From an uncultured beta proteobacterium (GTDB lineage: Bacteria > Pseudomonadota > Gammaproteobacteria > Burkholderiales > Rhodocyclaceae): DNA of 20,511 bases. The notes under the pieces were generated by a model. That model was not told where the DNA came from, made no database searches, and saw only the letters and a program-made list of their open reading frames with translations. Below, one piece after another: positions 1 through 7,383 of the stretch. A program made the translations under genes and the position numbers. The stretch lies in the NCBI GenBank assembly GCA_903917505.1, contig CAIXAY010000530.1:1-20511 (forward strand), in the 5' to 3' direction. The stretch's first letter is position 1. The number at the start of each line of letters is the position of its first letter.

Positions 1-120
1 AGCGCGCGCTCGCGCTGGCCCATGCCATCCATCCGTAGTAGTCAGAAACCCAAAGTCCGAAAATAATGCAAACGCAGGCCCCAAAACGCTGGCACGCCTG
101 TCGGTCGGAGGAACTTCAGT

Positions 121-1986
121 CTAGATGAAGCCGATTGAAATCCAGGGCACTGCCGCGACAATAACCAGTCCGATCAGCAGAGCGATCATGTATCCGACAA
201 TCGGTTTCATGCCTTCGTCAGGATGGATGCGGCTGATGGCGCAAGCTGCGTAATAGCCGACGCCGAAAGGCGGGGCAAACAAGCCCAGCCCCATCGACAG
301 CACGACTACCATCGCATAATGGACCTCATGCACGCCCATCTGACGGGCGATCGGAAACAGCAACGGCCCGAACAGCACGATCGCCGGAATCCCTTCCAGC
401 ACACTGCCCAGAATGATGAAGGAAACGATCGTAGTGACCAGGAACATCGTGGCGCCACCGGGCAGTTGCGCCATTATCTGCGCCAACTGATTTGAGAACC
501 CCGACTGGGTCAGCGCCCAGGCCATGCTGGTTGCGGCGCCGATAATCAGCAGGATTGAACCGGACAGTGAGGCCGTGTCGATCAACATGGGCATGATTCG
601 GGACCAGTCGAACTTGCGGTAAATCACTAATCCACATAGCAGGGCATAGACGATCCCGATGGTAGACACTTCCGTCGCTGTCGCAACACCTTCGATTACG
701 GCGGCCCGAACAACGAACGGCAGTGCGATGGCGGGCAAGGAAATCAGGAATTTACTCAGGATTTCCTTGCTACCGGCGCGCCGCACTTTCGACAGGTCTT
801 CCTTGCGGTAGCGCCACCCCACCAGTGAACACAGCGTGATTCCCAGCACCACCCCGGGCAGGATCCCACCCGTGAACAGTGCTGATATTGAAACTCCCGT
901 CACTGAACCCAGGGTAATCAATACCAGACTCGGCGGGATCGTTTCCGTCTGCGCCCCCGTCGCGGCAAGCAGGGCAACGAGGTCACCCTCTTTGGCTCCG
1001 CGCGCCTTCATTTCGGGGAACAGAACCGGCGCCACGGCCGCCATGTCGGCGGCTTTGGAACCCGAGATGCCGGATACGAGATACATCGCGCCGACCAGGA
1101 CATAGGATAGCCCGCCGCGCACATGACCGAGGACGCTCGTCAGGAAACCGATCATGGCGGTCGCCATCCCTGTCATCTCTATCAGCACACCAAGAAAAAC
1201 GAACAGCGGCACCGATAGCAGGATCAGGTGGGACATGCCTTCGTCCATTCGACCGACAACGACCATCAGCGGTACATCAGTGGTCATCGTCAGGTAGCCC
1301 AAAGTTGCCATTCCGAACGAGAAAGCGATTGGCACCCCGGACAGGACGCAGATGGCAACTAGACCAACGAAGAAGAGCAACAGGTTGTAATTGCCAAGAT
1401 CGTTGTAAAGTGGGTGGAGAGCCATAAACGCCCCAGCCAGCACGGCCATGCTGCCGATAGCGGCAAACAGGTATCGCCAATCCAGCGCACGAGACAAGCG
1501 CACCAGGGTGACCACCAACATCAGCACCATGCCGACAGGAAGGGCTGCAGCACGCCACGAATTCTGCATGCCCAGTGCCGGCGTCGTGATGAACTGCTCG
1601 TCTACGGCGAAATCAATCGTCGGCTCAATCATCATCGTCAGGAACAGGATGGGTGCCGCAACGGCAACCGTCTCCAAAAAGACTTGGACCTTCGGTGACG
1701 CTTTGCTGACCAATGCAGTCATCCGCATGTGTTGATTGCGACGCAGCGCGATCACCGAGCCAAGCATGGCCAGCCACAGGAACAGCACGGATGCCAGTTC
1801 GTCCGACCATACGACCGGCGTACGAAACAGGTAGCGGCAGGTCACCCCGTACAGCAATACCAGGATTTCCGCCACTACCAGCATCGCTGCGGGGATCTCA
1901 AGCAGCGGCCCCAGAATTGAATCCAGGGTCTCCACCCAACGCCAACGACACGGATTATCCGCGACAACCGATTCATGTGCGCTCAT
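121..1986 (-). CDS. TRAP transporter permease, fused small and large subunits (DctQM type)
   Basis: This 621-residue inner-membrane protein is the permease half of a tripartite ATP-independent periplasmic transporter, which imports a solute with a sodium or proton gradient. Residues about 25-170 form the four-helix DctQ part, with the typical W-S-D-E-L-A stretch at 60-65. Residues about 195-621 form the multi-helix DctM part, with GVPIAFSFG at 217-225, a GSKAADMAAVAP stretch and an IPPS motif. Most TRAP systems encode Q and M separately; here one reading frame covers both, a known variant. The start lies only 4 nt after the stop of the substrate-binding protein gene and has no clear ribosome binding site, so translational coupling is likely. 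It is the last gene of the visible operon. Family assignment is secure, the substrate unknown. Confidence 0.95.
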   Translation of the reverse strand: MSAHESVVADNPCRWRWVETLDSILGPLLEIPAAMLVVAEILVLLYGVTCRYLFRTPVVWSDELASVLFLWLAMLGSVIALRRNQHMRMTALVSKASPKVQVFLETVAVAAPILFLTMMIEPTIDFAVDEQFITTPALGMQNSWRAAALPVGMVLMLVVTLVRLSRALDWRYLFAAIGSMAVLAGAFMALHPLYNDLGNYNLLLFFVGLVAICVLSGVPIAFSFGMATLGYLTMTTDVPLMVVVGRMDEGMSHLILLSVPLFVFLGVLIEMTGMATAMIGFLTSVLGHVRGGLSYVLVGAMYLVSGISGSKAADMAAVAPVLFPEMKARGAKEGDLVALLAATGAQTETIPPSLVLITLGSVTGVSISALFTGGILPGVVLGITLCSLVGWRYRKEDLSKVRRAGSKEILSKFLISLPAIALPFVVRAAVIEGVATATEVSTIGIVYALLCGLVIYRKFDWSRIMPMLIDTASLSGSILLIIGAATSMAWALTQSGFSNQLAQIMAQLPGGATMFLVTTIVSFIILGSVLEGIPAIVLFGPLLFPIARQMGVHEVHYAMVVVLSMGLGLFAPPFGVGYYAACAISRIHPDEGMKPIVGYMIALLIGLVIVAAVPWISIGFI

Positions 1987-1990
1987 GGTC

Positions 1991-3034
1991 TTAAGCCAGT
2001 TTTCCTACGTATTTTTCAAGCAAGGCCCACGCTTCGTCGCCATACTTGGCTTTCCATTCACCGTAAAAACTGGTCTTGCTCAACGCGGCGCGGAAAGCTG
2101 CCCGATCGATATCGACGAAAGTGATGCCCTTGCCCTTCAGATCCTGAATCAGCGAGGCGCTGAGTTTGGCAATATCGGCGCGTTCGTCCAGGGCAGAGCG
2201 ATCAAATTCGCGTTCCACGATGGCGCGGAGATCTGCCGGGAGACGTTCCCAAGCACGACGGTTACCGAGAATCCAATACCCATCCCATACATGCGAGGTC
2301 AGGCTGATGAATTTCTGAACCTCGTAGAGCTTGGCTGTCGCGATAATCGGCAGCGGATTTTCCTGGCCTTCCACCACCTTGGTTTGTAATGCGGAATACA
2401 ACTCGTTGAAGTTGATTGGTGCTGCGCCGGCATCCAGCGCCTTGAACAGCGACGTCAACATGGGAGCCTGCGGCACACGAATCTTGAATCCCTTCAAGTC
2501 TTCAGGCTTGCGGATTTCGCGCGTGGAAGAACTGATATGGCGGAAGCCGTTGTCCCAGCACTTGCAGACCGACACAATTCCGGATTTGCCAATCTGCTGC
2601 CGAATGTAGGCGCCGAGATCACCGTCCATCGCTTTCCAGACGGTGTCATAGTCCGGGAACGCAAAGCCGGTGTTGACGATGCCGGCAGCCGGCGTCAGCG
2701 TGGCTAGAATCGATGCGGACTGGTTGAAGAATTCGACACCGCCATTGCGTACCTGCGACAACAAGTCAGTATCGGAGCCCAGCATATTTTGGGCGAACAA
2801 TTTGATATCCACCCGACCGTTGGTGGCTTCACGGATACGGTTCAAGGCTTCCTGGGCGCGAATGTTGACCGGGTGAGTCGGATCCTGACCGGTGGCTAGC
2901 TTGTAGTTGAACTCAGCTGCGTTCGCAGGACGGCTGAGAATGCCAAAAAGCGGCAGCGCTGCAGATGCGATTGCGGTAGTTTTCAGAAAACTGCGCCGGC
3001 TGATCGTATTTTCATCTTTTTTATTGGTAGTCAT
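1991..3034 (-). CDS. dctP: TRAP transporter periplasmic substrate-binding protein (DctP family)
   Basis: This 347-residue protein captures the solute in the periplasm and delivers it to the QM permease encoded directly downstream. The N-terminus carries a twin-arginine-like signal, SRRSFLK at 12-18, then a hydrophobic stretch and an A-N-A-A cleavage region near 37-40. The family signature is clear: KIRVPQAPM at 184-192 contains Arg186, which in characterised DctP/SiaP proteins pairs with the ligand carboxylate, and NFNELYSALQTKVVEGQENP follows at 208-227. A conserved Arg suggests an acidic ligand (carboxylate, perhaps sulfonate), which is inference. The start is supported by an AGGAGG about 9 nt upstream. 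The 134-bp gap to the dehydrogenase gene holds a stem-loop, which could allow higher expression of this protein than of its operon partners. Confidence 0.95.
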   Translation of the reverse strand: MTTNKKDENTISRRSFLKTTAIASAALPLFGILSRPANAAEFNYKLATGQDPTHPVNIRAQEALNRIREATNGRVDIKLFAQNMLGSDTDLLSQVRNGGVEFFNQSASILATLTPAAGIVNTGFAFPDYDTVWKAMDGDLGAYIRQQIGKSGIVSVCKCWDNGFRHISSSTREIRKPEDLKGFKIRVPQAPMLTSLFKALDAGAAPINFNELYSALQTKVVEGQENPLPIIATAKLYEVQKFISLTSHVWDGYWILGNRRAWERLPADLRAIVEREFDRSALDERADIAKLSASLIQDLKGKGITFVDIDRAAFRAALSKTSFYGEWKAKYGDEAWALLEKYVGKLA

Positions 3035-3122
3035 GATTAACTCCTCCTAACACAAATTGATCAAGTCAAAATTTCGGATCGTCTGGAGAGACACCTGCCA
3101 ACTCCATGCGTCCCACATATCC

Positions 3123-3151
3123 CCTTTCCTTCCGAAGCAGGAGAGGAAAGG
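3123..3151 (-). promoter_or_regulatory. Stem-loop between the dehydrogenase and dctP genes
   Basis: An 8-bp perfect inverted repeat (CCTTTCCT / AGGAAAGG) encloses a 13-nt loop, starting 17 nt after the SDR stop codon in the operon mRNA. No T-run follows, so it is not a standard intrinsic terminator. It could be a processing or stability element that sets the level of the binding protein. The repeat is seen; the role is inferred. Confidence 0.45.
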
Positions 3152-3168
3152 TGAACTGCTACTGCAGG

Positions 3169-3930
3169 TCAGTGAATCAGCATTCCGCCATTCACGTCGA
3201 TGGTATTGCCCGTCAGGTAACTCGAGAGATCGCTGGCCAGGAACAGGTAGGCCCCCGCGACTTCCTCCGGCTTGCCCAGCCGATTGAGCGGAATCGTCGT
3301 AGCGATTTCGGCTTGCTTTTCTTCCGTGATCTTGCCGGCGATGATGTTGGTCCCGATCAGGCCTGGGGCCACGCAGTTGACGCGAATGCCGTCAATGCCG
3401 AGTTCGCGCGCCATGGCCTTGGCCAAACCAAGAACGCCGGCCTTTGCTGCAGAATAATGCGGGCCGCCAAGAATGCCGCCACCGCGTTGCGCGGAAACCG
3501 AAGACATACAGGCAATCGAACCGCCCCCCTGTTTCTTCATATGCGGAATCACGGCCTGAGACAGATAGAGCACGCCAGTCAGGTTCACGTCGACGATTCG
3601 AGTCCAGTCTGCCGGAGTGATGTCGCAGACCTTGGCCGGTTGAGTGATGCCGGCATTGTTGATCAGCACGTTGATAGCGCCGAATTCCGCGATCACACGC
3701 TTGACCGCGTCTTCGCAACTTTGCTTGTCGGCTACGTTGCAAGCATAGCCTCGGTGCTGCAGACCCAGTTCCGCAGCCGCTTCAGCTGCGGCTTTTTCGT
3801 CGAGATCCAGAATTACCACCTTGGCGCCGTGCTGGGCAAACAGCGCTGCTGTCGCCCGGCCAATTCCGTGCAATGAAGCTGCGCCGGAAAGAACGGCAAC
3901 CTTGCCGTCGAGAAGAAGGGCTTGAGTCAT
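3169..3930 (-). CDS. Short-chain dehydrogenase/reductase (SDR), probably NAD-dependent
   Basis: This 253-residue cytosolic classical SDR has the usual family length. The Rossmann glycine motif is GAASLHGIG at 16-24, with one more residue than the usual TGxxxGIG. Asp42 ends the second strand (VVILDLD), which in this family favours NAD(H) over NADP(H). NNAG is at 91-94 and Asn116 in the structural position. The catalytic set is Ser144, Tyr159 and Lys163 (HYSAAK), with a glycine-rich insertion between Ser and Tyr (QRGGGILGG). The sequence resembles polyol or hydroxyacid dehydrogenases, but such annotations are unreliable for SDRs. The start follows a strong AGGAGG by 8 nt. Its place between a split transketolase and a TRAP binding protein suggests that it oxidises the imported compound, or reduces the aldehyde left after cleavage. 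Confidence 0.93.
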   Translation of the reverse strand: MTQALLLDGKVAVLSGAASLHGIGRATAALFAQHGAKVVILDLDEKAAAEAAAELGLQHRGYACNVADKQSCEDAVKRVIAEFGAINVLINNAGITQPAKVCDITPADWTRIVDVNLTGVLYLSQAVIPHMKKQGGGSIACMSSVSAQRGGGILGGPHYSAAKAGVLGLAKAMARELGIDGIRVNCVAPGLIGTNIIAGKITEEKQAEIATTIPLNRLGKPEEVAGAYLFLASDLSSYLTGNTIDVNGGMLIH

Positions 3931-3950
3931 ATATTATTCCTCCTGAATGA

Positions 3951-3966
3951 GGCACTCGAAAGTGCC
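3951..3966 (-). promoter_or_regulatory. Short mRNA hairpin with a UUCG loop ahead of the SDR gene
   Basis: A perfect 6-bp stem (GGCACT / AGTGCC) closes a UUCG tetraloop on the transcribed strand, in the 62-bp gap between the transketolase C-subunit stop and the SDR start. It ends 6 nt before the AGGAGG of the SDR gene. The closing pair is U-A rather than the C-G of the hyperstable form. It may tune SDR translation or protect processed mRNA; no T-run makes it a terminator. Confidence 0.45.
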
Positions 3967-3992
3967 GAATAGCGTTGTTGGACTTGCTGGGA

Positions 3993-4991
3993 TTATTCGA
4001 GCCAGGCTTTGATGCGCGTTGCCAGAACTGCGCTCGAAATGCCGTAGCGATCATGGAGTGTCGGTAGCGCGCCGGCGGCAAGAAACTCGTCAGGCAGAGC
4101 AGCTTGATGGAAATGGGGTGCGAGGCGGTTGTTGATCAGCAGCGTTGCCACAGCTTCGCCAAGCCCACCAATCACCGTGTGATTTTCCGCGACGACAACC
4201 ATGCGGCCAGAACGCCCCGCTTCGCGCAAAATAGTTGCGGTATCAAGCGGCTTGATCGTCGGGACATGCAGCACGGCGACATCAATCTTGTCGGCCGCCA
4301 GCGCTTTGGCTGTTTCCAGCGCCCGCATGGTCATCAACCCGGTCGAGATGAACAGCACGTCCTTGCCCTCGCGCAGCAGCTTGGCTTTGCCGAGTTCAAA
4401 CTTGTAGTCGTATTCATCCAGCACCAGCGGCACATTGCCGCGCAGCAGGCGCATGTACACCGGGCCTTTGTGATCGGCAATTGCCGGCACGGCCTGTTCG
4501 ATATCCAGCGCGTCGCACGGATCGATAATGGTCAGTCCCGGAATGCCGCGGAACATGGCAATATCTTCGGTCGCCTGGTGGCTTGGACCATAACCCGTAG
4601 TCAGCCCGGGCAAGGCGCAGATGATCTTCACATTGAGGTGTTCTTCGCAAATCACCTGATGGATAAAGTCAAAGGCTCGACGTGAACCGAAGGTGGCGTA
4701 GGTCGTGGCAAATGGCGTGAAGCCTTCCTTGGCCATGCCACCGGCTGCGCCCATCAACAGTTGCTCCGCCATCCCCATTTGGAAGAAACGCTCCGGATGT
4801 GCCTGCGCGAAGATATGCAAGTCCGTGTATTTGGACAGGTCGGCGGTGATGCCAACGATGTCTTGTCGGGTCTTGGCCAGTGCGGCGAGCGCGTGTCCGA
4901 ACGGTGCCGCCTTGGTGCGTTGTCCGTCGCCAGCAATCGAAGCGATCATCGCCGATGTGGTCAGACGCGGTTTCTTGGTCGTGGTGCTCAT
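3993..4991 (-). CDS. Transketolase-like protein, C-terminal subunit
   Basis: This 332-residue protein corresponds to the middle (pyrimidine-binding) and C-terminal domains of transketolase. It should form the thiamine-diphosphate active site together with the N-terminal subunit encoded just upstream. The GMAEQ motif holds Glu76, equivalent to the glutamate that activates the cofactor in transketolases. GGMAKEGFTPFATTYATF follows, and later a GYGPSHQATED stretch typical of the pyrimidine domain. I chose the ATG at 4991, not the upstream in-frame one at 5045: it overlaps the preceding stop as ATGA and has an AAAGGAG about 8 nt upstream. Split transketolases are known in dedicated catabolic pathways such as apulose-4-phosphate transketolase (AptAB) and sulfofructose transketolase (SqwGH). 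The substrate here is not determined. DXS and pyruvate dehydrogenase E1-beta share the fold, but the partner is clearly of transketolase type. Confidence 0.93.
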   Translation of the reverse strand: MSTTTKKPRLTTSAMIASIAGDGQRTKAAPFGHALAALAKTRQDIVGITADLSKYTDLHIFAQAHPERFFQMGMAEQLLMGAAGGMAKEGFTPFATTYATFGSRRAFDFIHQVICEEHLNVKIICALPGLTTGYGPSHQATEDIAMFRGIPGLTIIDPCDALDIEQAVPAIADHKGPVYMRLLRGNVPLVLDEYDYKFELGKAKLLREGKDVLFISTGLMTMRALETAKALAADKIDVAVLHVPTIKPLDTATILREAGRSGRMVVVAENHTVIGGLGEAVATLLINNRLAPHFHQAALPDEFLAAGALPTLHDRYGISSAVLATRIKAWLE

Positions 4992-5845
4992 TTCGTGGCT
5001 CCTTTCGTTTGCGAGGCATCCAGAATCGCGAGTGCCTGCTGCCACTCAGCAGCGTCAACACGGATGAAATGGTTCTTCTCTCGAATCTCGAGGAAAGGCA
5101 CACGCGAGCCCATCAAGGTGTCGAGAATGATTACTCGCGGTTTGGCGTCAGGGAAATTACGGGCAATATCGAAAGCCGTCACGAGGGCATCAATATCGTT
5201 GCCATTTACGCGCTGCACGTGCCAGCCGAATGCTTTCCACTTTTCGGCGATCGGCTCAAAGCCAAGGATCTTGTTGGAATTGCCATCCGCCTGTTGGTTG
5301 TTGATATCAACCAGGCAAATCAAATTGGAGAGCCCGTGATGGGCCGCCGACATCGCGGCTTCCCAGGTCGAACCTTCATCCAGTTCCCCATCGGACATCG
5401 AGTTGTAAACGAAGGCCGGGTTCTTCTTCAGGCGCAAGCCGAGCGCCATGCCTACGGCGATCGCCAACCCCTGGCCCAGCGACCCGCCGGACATTTCCAT
5501 GCCGGGCGTATAGGTTGCCATGCCGGACATGGGCAGGCGGCTGTCATCGGAACCGTAGGTTTCCAGTTCGTCCTCGGGGATGATGCCGGCTTCAATCAGC
5601 GCCGCGTAGTGAGCAATTGCGTAGTGGCCATGCGAAAGCAGAAAGCGGTCACGGCCTTCCCACTCAGGATCCTCTGCCTTGTACGCCATCGCATGGGTAT
5701 AAGCGACTGCCAGCATGTCGGCCAGACCCAGTGCCTGGCCGATGTAGCCTTGCCCCTGAACCTCACCCATCCGCAAGGCATAGCGTCGAATACGATAGGC
5801 CGCCTGTGACACTGCTGCGAGCAACGCAGTTCGTTCCATTTCCAT
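4988..5845 (-). CDS. Transketolase-like protein, N-terminal (TPP-binding) subunit
   Basis: This 285-residue protein corresponds to the diphosphate-binding domain of transketolase. Conserved pieces include LLSHGHYA at 69-76 (usual form LSKGHAA), a G-G-S-L-G-Q-G-L block near 120-127, and SDGELDEGSTWEAAMSAAH at 151-169. The last block leads to VDINNQQADG, the rest of the TPP/metal motif. The canonical GDG is SDG here. The ATG at 5845 is preferred over the in-frame one at 5857 because GGAG sits 6 nt before it and nothing similar precedes the earlier codon. The stop overlaps the start of the C-terminal subunit gene by 4 nt, the usual arrangement for equimolar subunits. It is the first gene of the operon, about 64 nt downstream of the predicted transcription start. 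Confidence 0.94.
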   Translation of the reverse strand: MEMERTALLAAVSQAAYRIRRYALRMGEVQGQGYIGQALGLADMLAVAYTHAMAYKAEDPEWEGRDRFLLSHGHYAIAHYAALIEAGIIPEDELETYGSDDSRLPMSGMATYTPGMEMSGGSLGQGLAIAVGMALGLRLKKNPAFVYNSMSDGELDEGSTWEAAMSAAHHGLSNLICLVDINNQQADGNSNKILGFEPIAEKWKAFGWHVQRVNGNDIDALVTAFDIARNFPDAKPRVIILDTLMGSRVPFLEIREKNHFIRVDAAEWQQALAILDASQTKGATK

Positions 5846-5916
5846 ACAGATCTCCATCGTTCAAAGTAAATAAAGCCTGATTCACGACAGCAGGTGCTAC
5901 ATGCCGCGACGAACGA

Positions 5917-5945
5917 AGTCTAGGAAGATGAGTAATCAATGAAAA
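5917..5945 (-). promoter_or_regulatory. Candidate sigma-70 promoter of the transketolase-TRAP operon
   Basis: On the minus strand TTTTCA (5945-5940) and TAGACT (5922-5917) are separated by exactly 17 nt; each matches the consensus at 4 of 6 positions. The predicted start is near 5910, leaving a leader of about 64 nt. Two LysR-type inverted repeats lie immediately upstream with the expected spacing, which raises confidence. A weak core promoter of this kind fits an activator-dependent operon. Confidence 0.5.
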
Positions 5946-5960
5946 GCGAGAAATACTCGC
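5946..5960. promoter_or_regulatory. Perfect 15-bp inverted repeat, candidate activator-binding (ABS-like) half of a LysR operator
   Basis: GCGAG and CTCGC arms flank 5 nt (AAATA). The repeat abuts the upstream edge of the candidate -35 box, centred about -43 from the predicted start. LysR-type activators commonly contact a second site around this position when bound to inducer. The arms differ from those of the neighbouring repeat, so binding by the same protein is inference. Confidence 0.45.
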
Positions 5961-5962
5961 CC

Positions 5963-5977
5963 ATTAATGAATTTAAT
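5963..5977. promoter_or_regulatory. Candidate LysR recognition site (T-N11-A within a perfect 15-bp inverted repeat)
   Basis: ATTAA and TTAAT arms flank 5 nt. The repeat contains a T-N11-A (T at 5964, A at 5976), the general LysR-type recognition pattern. It is centred about -60 relative to the predicted transcription start, the classical position for the recognition-binding site, and the regulator gene is next door. AT-rich palindromes also arise by chance, so confidence is moderate. Confidence 0.5.
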
Positions 5978-6117
5978 TCAGCGTTATTTCGGACGTGCTA
6001 CAAAGTCATAACGAATCTTTGTGACTCGGCCTCATCCACGTTCCCGAAATTGTTCAGTACCGGGCCCGCGTATGGACAGGCAAGTCAAAATGGGAATCTG
6101 ACGATTAAACGCTTGGC

Positions 6118-6138
6118 TGACAAACTATCGTTTTGTCA
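6118..6138. repeat. Perfect 7-bp inverted repeat (TGACAAA / TTTGTCA)
   Basis: The arms are identical and separated by 7 nt, giving a 21-bp two-fold symmetric site about 140 bp upstream of the candidate LysR box and about 208 bp upstream of the predicted operon start. There is no T-run after it on either strand, so an operator is more likely than a terminator. The binding protein is unknown. Confidence 0.4.
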
Positions 6139-6398
6139 TATTGGACGCGCCTTAGCGAACACGCCCGATGCGTAATGATGGCGCCAAAAGGAATTGCTTG
6201 CGGGATCACTCAGCGTGCAGTGCTCGACCAGGCCGGGGCACCGGTTCGAAGAGTGCAAACGCAATGAAGTGCCGCTATCGGATCGACAACGAATGTGAGA
6301 ACACAATCAGCTCTGACTTATAACAGCGTCAACCAAAAAATTCCCTGATCAACGATGTCAGCAAGTTCTGACGCCGAAACCATCGATAAGGTGAGTTT

Positions 6399-7313
6399 CT
6401 ACGATTGCGGAAGCCATGATTTTATCCAGGACAGCACAAGCTGTATCTTCCCTTGATCGATCTTGGCTTTGGGGACGCACAAGTGGTGCATGCACTTGGG
6501 AATGACCTTGCTCCCGAAAGGCATTACAAGTTGATTGGTTTGCAAATACTCATAGGCTAACAACGTGCTATCGATGCATATGCCCGCGCTATTCATGGCC
6601 GCGCTAAGGCTCATATATGAACGGTCAAGATGTATTCCGCGGTCCATATTTTCACCCTCAGGAAGGTACTGAATAGCCCAATCTTTCCAGGACACAGCGG
6701 TGGTATCACAATGGATTAAGGACATCGACGAAATCCGTTCCAGACTAATCTTATTTTTCTTAGCAAGCGCAGGGCTACAGAAGGGGGCGTAGGTTTCAGA
6801 GGGCATCATTTCTTCCGACCGAATCATCGGCGACGTCGGTGGCTGACCATAGATAATCGCAATATCCAGTTCGTTATTGCTGAAATCCGCTGGTTCATGA
6901 ATAGCCCACAGGCGCAACTCTATATGCGGATATTGACGTATAAGGTCAGGCAGTCGTGGCAAGATCCAGATGCTTGCAAAACTCGGTGAAATCTGCAGCG
7001 TCACTAATTGCCGTTGCGCGGTTTGATCCATTATTGCTTGCATCTCAATATCTACTTCAGAAAACGAGCGCTTAATTGCTGCATACAGCTTCATACCTGC
7101 ATTGGTAGGTATGGCCCCACGTTTTCCCCGATCGAAAAGTTGAACACCGAGCACGAATTCGAGCGACTGCACGGCATGACTAATCGCCGACGCGGTAACC
7201 GATAATTCTTTAGCCGCGATTGCAAAATTCCTGTGCAAATATGCTGACTCAAAAGCCTGAAGGCTCTTTATCGACGCTTTTCGCAGTGCAGGGTAGCGCT
7301 GGGTTAGTTTCAT
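6399..7313 (-). CDS. LysR-type transcriptional regulator (GcvA-like subgroup)
   Basis: This 304-residue protein has the normal LysR length. Residues about 16-75 form the winged helix-turn-helix: FAIAAKELSVTASAISHAVQ is the recognition region, and LGVQLFDRGKRGAIPTNAG follows. Residues about 100-300 form the two-lobed effector-binding domain. ISPSFASIWILPRLPDLIRQYP and the following acidic stretches resemble the GcvA/amino-acid-regulator subgroup. It lies in the same orientation as, and 541 bp upstream of, the transketolase-TRAP operon, rather than divergent from it. It probably activates that operon through the palindromes near 5946-5977 in response to the substrate or an intermediate. No strong ribosome binding site precedes the ATG. 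Base composition is more A+T-rich than in any other gene of the window, which suggests recent acquisition. Confidence 0.93.
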   Translation of the reverse strand: MKLTQRYPALRKASIKSLQAFESAYLHRNFAIAAKELSVTASAISHAVQSLEFVLGVQLFDRGKRGAIPTNAGMKLYAAIKRSFSEVDIEMQAIMDQTAQRQLVTLQISPSFASIWILPRLPDLIRQYPHIELRLWAIHEPADFSNNELDIAIIYGQPPTSPMIRSEEMMPSETYAPFCSPALAKKNKISLERISSMSLIHCDTTAVSWKDWAIQYLPEGENMDRGIHLDRSYMSLSAAMNSAGICIDSTLLAYEYLQTNQLVMPFGSKVIPKCMHHLCVPKAKIDQGKIQLVLSWIKSWLPQS

Positions 7314-7354
7314 GGATGCACGAATATTCTGTCGCCGTTCATTGGCAAACGGCT

Positions 7355-7383
7355 TATTTAGATCACTTTCGCTCTTAAGTCAA
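7355..7383 (-). promoter_or_regulatory. Candidate sigma-70 promoter of the LysR gene
   Basis: TTGACT (7383-7378; 5 of 6 matches) is followed after 17 nt by TAAATA (7360-7355; 3 of 6 matches). The predicted start near 7348 leaves a leader of about 35 nt before the ATG. The -35 box is good and the -10 box weak. Confidence 0.45.

Larger units (their letters stand above)
5858..6398. other. 541-bp regulatory gap between the LysR gene and the catabolic operon
   Basis: I see no convincing gene here. The operon promoter and two candidate LysR sites lie at 5917-5977. A perfect 7-bp inverted repeat with a 7-nt loop is at 6118-6138. A 5-bp GTCAG/CTGAC hairpin at 6357-6372 lies shortly after the LysR stop, with a run of six T on the transcribed strand 16 nt beyond; that spacing is too long for a normal intrinsic terminator. 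A plus-strand frame at 5939-6175 overlaps the operators and is unlikely to be a gene. Confidence 0.6.

Noticed and set aside
75..100. Terminator after the TRAP permease
   Set aside because: CAGGC/GCCTG arms pair over only 5 bp with a loop of about 16 nt, and the following T-rich stretch is interrupted; not convincing.
5843..5857. Start of the transketolase N-subunit at 5857
   Set aside because: No ribosome binding site precedes it, whereas the in-frame ATG at 5845 has GGAG at 6-nt spacing.
5939..6175. 78-codon plus-strand frame between the LysR gene and the operon
   Set aside because: It starts inside the candidate promoter and operator sites, has no ribosome binding site and does not look like a known protein.
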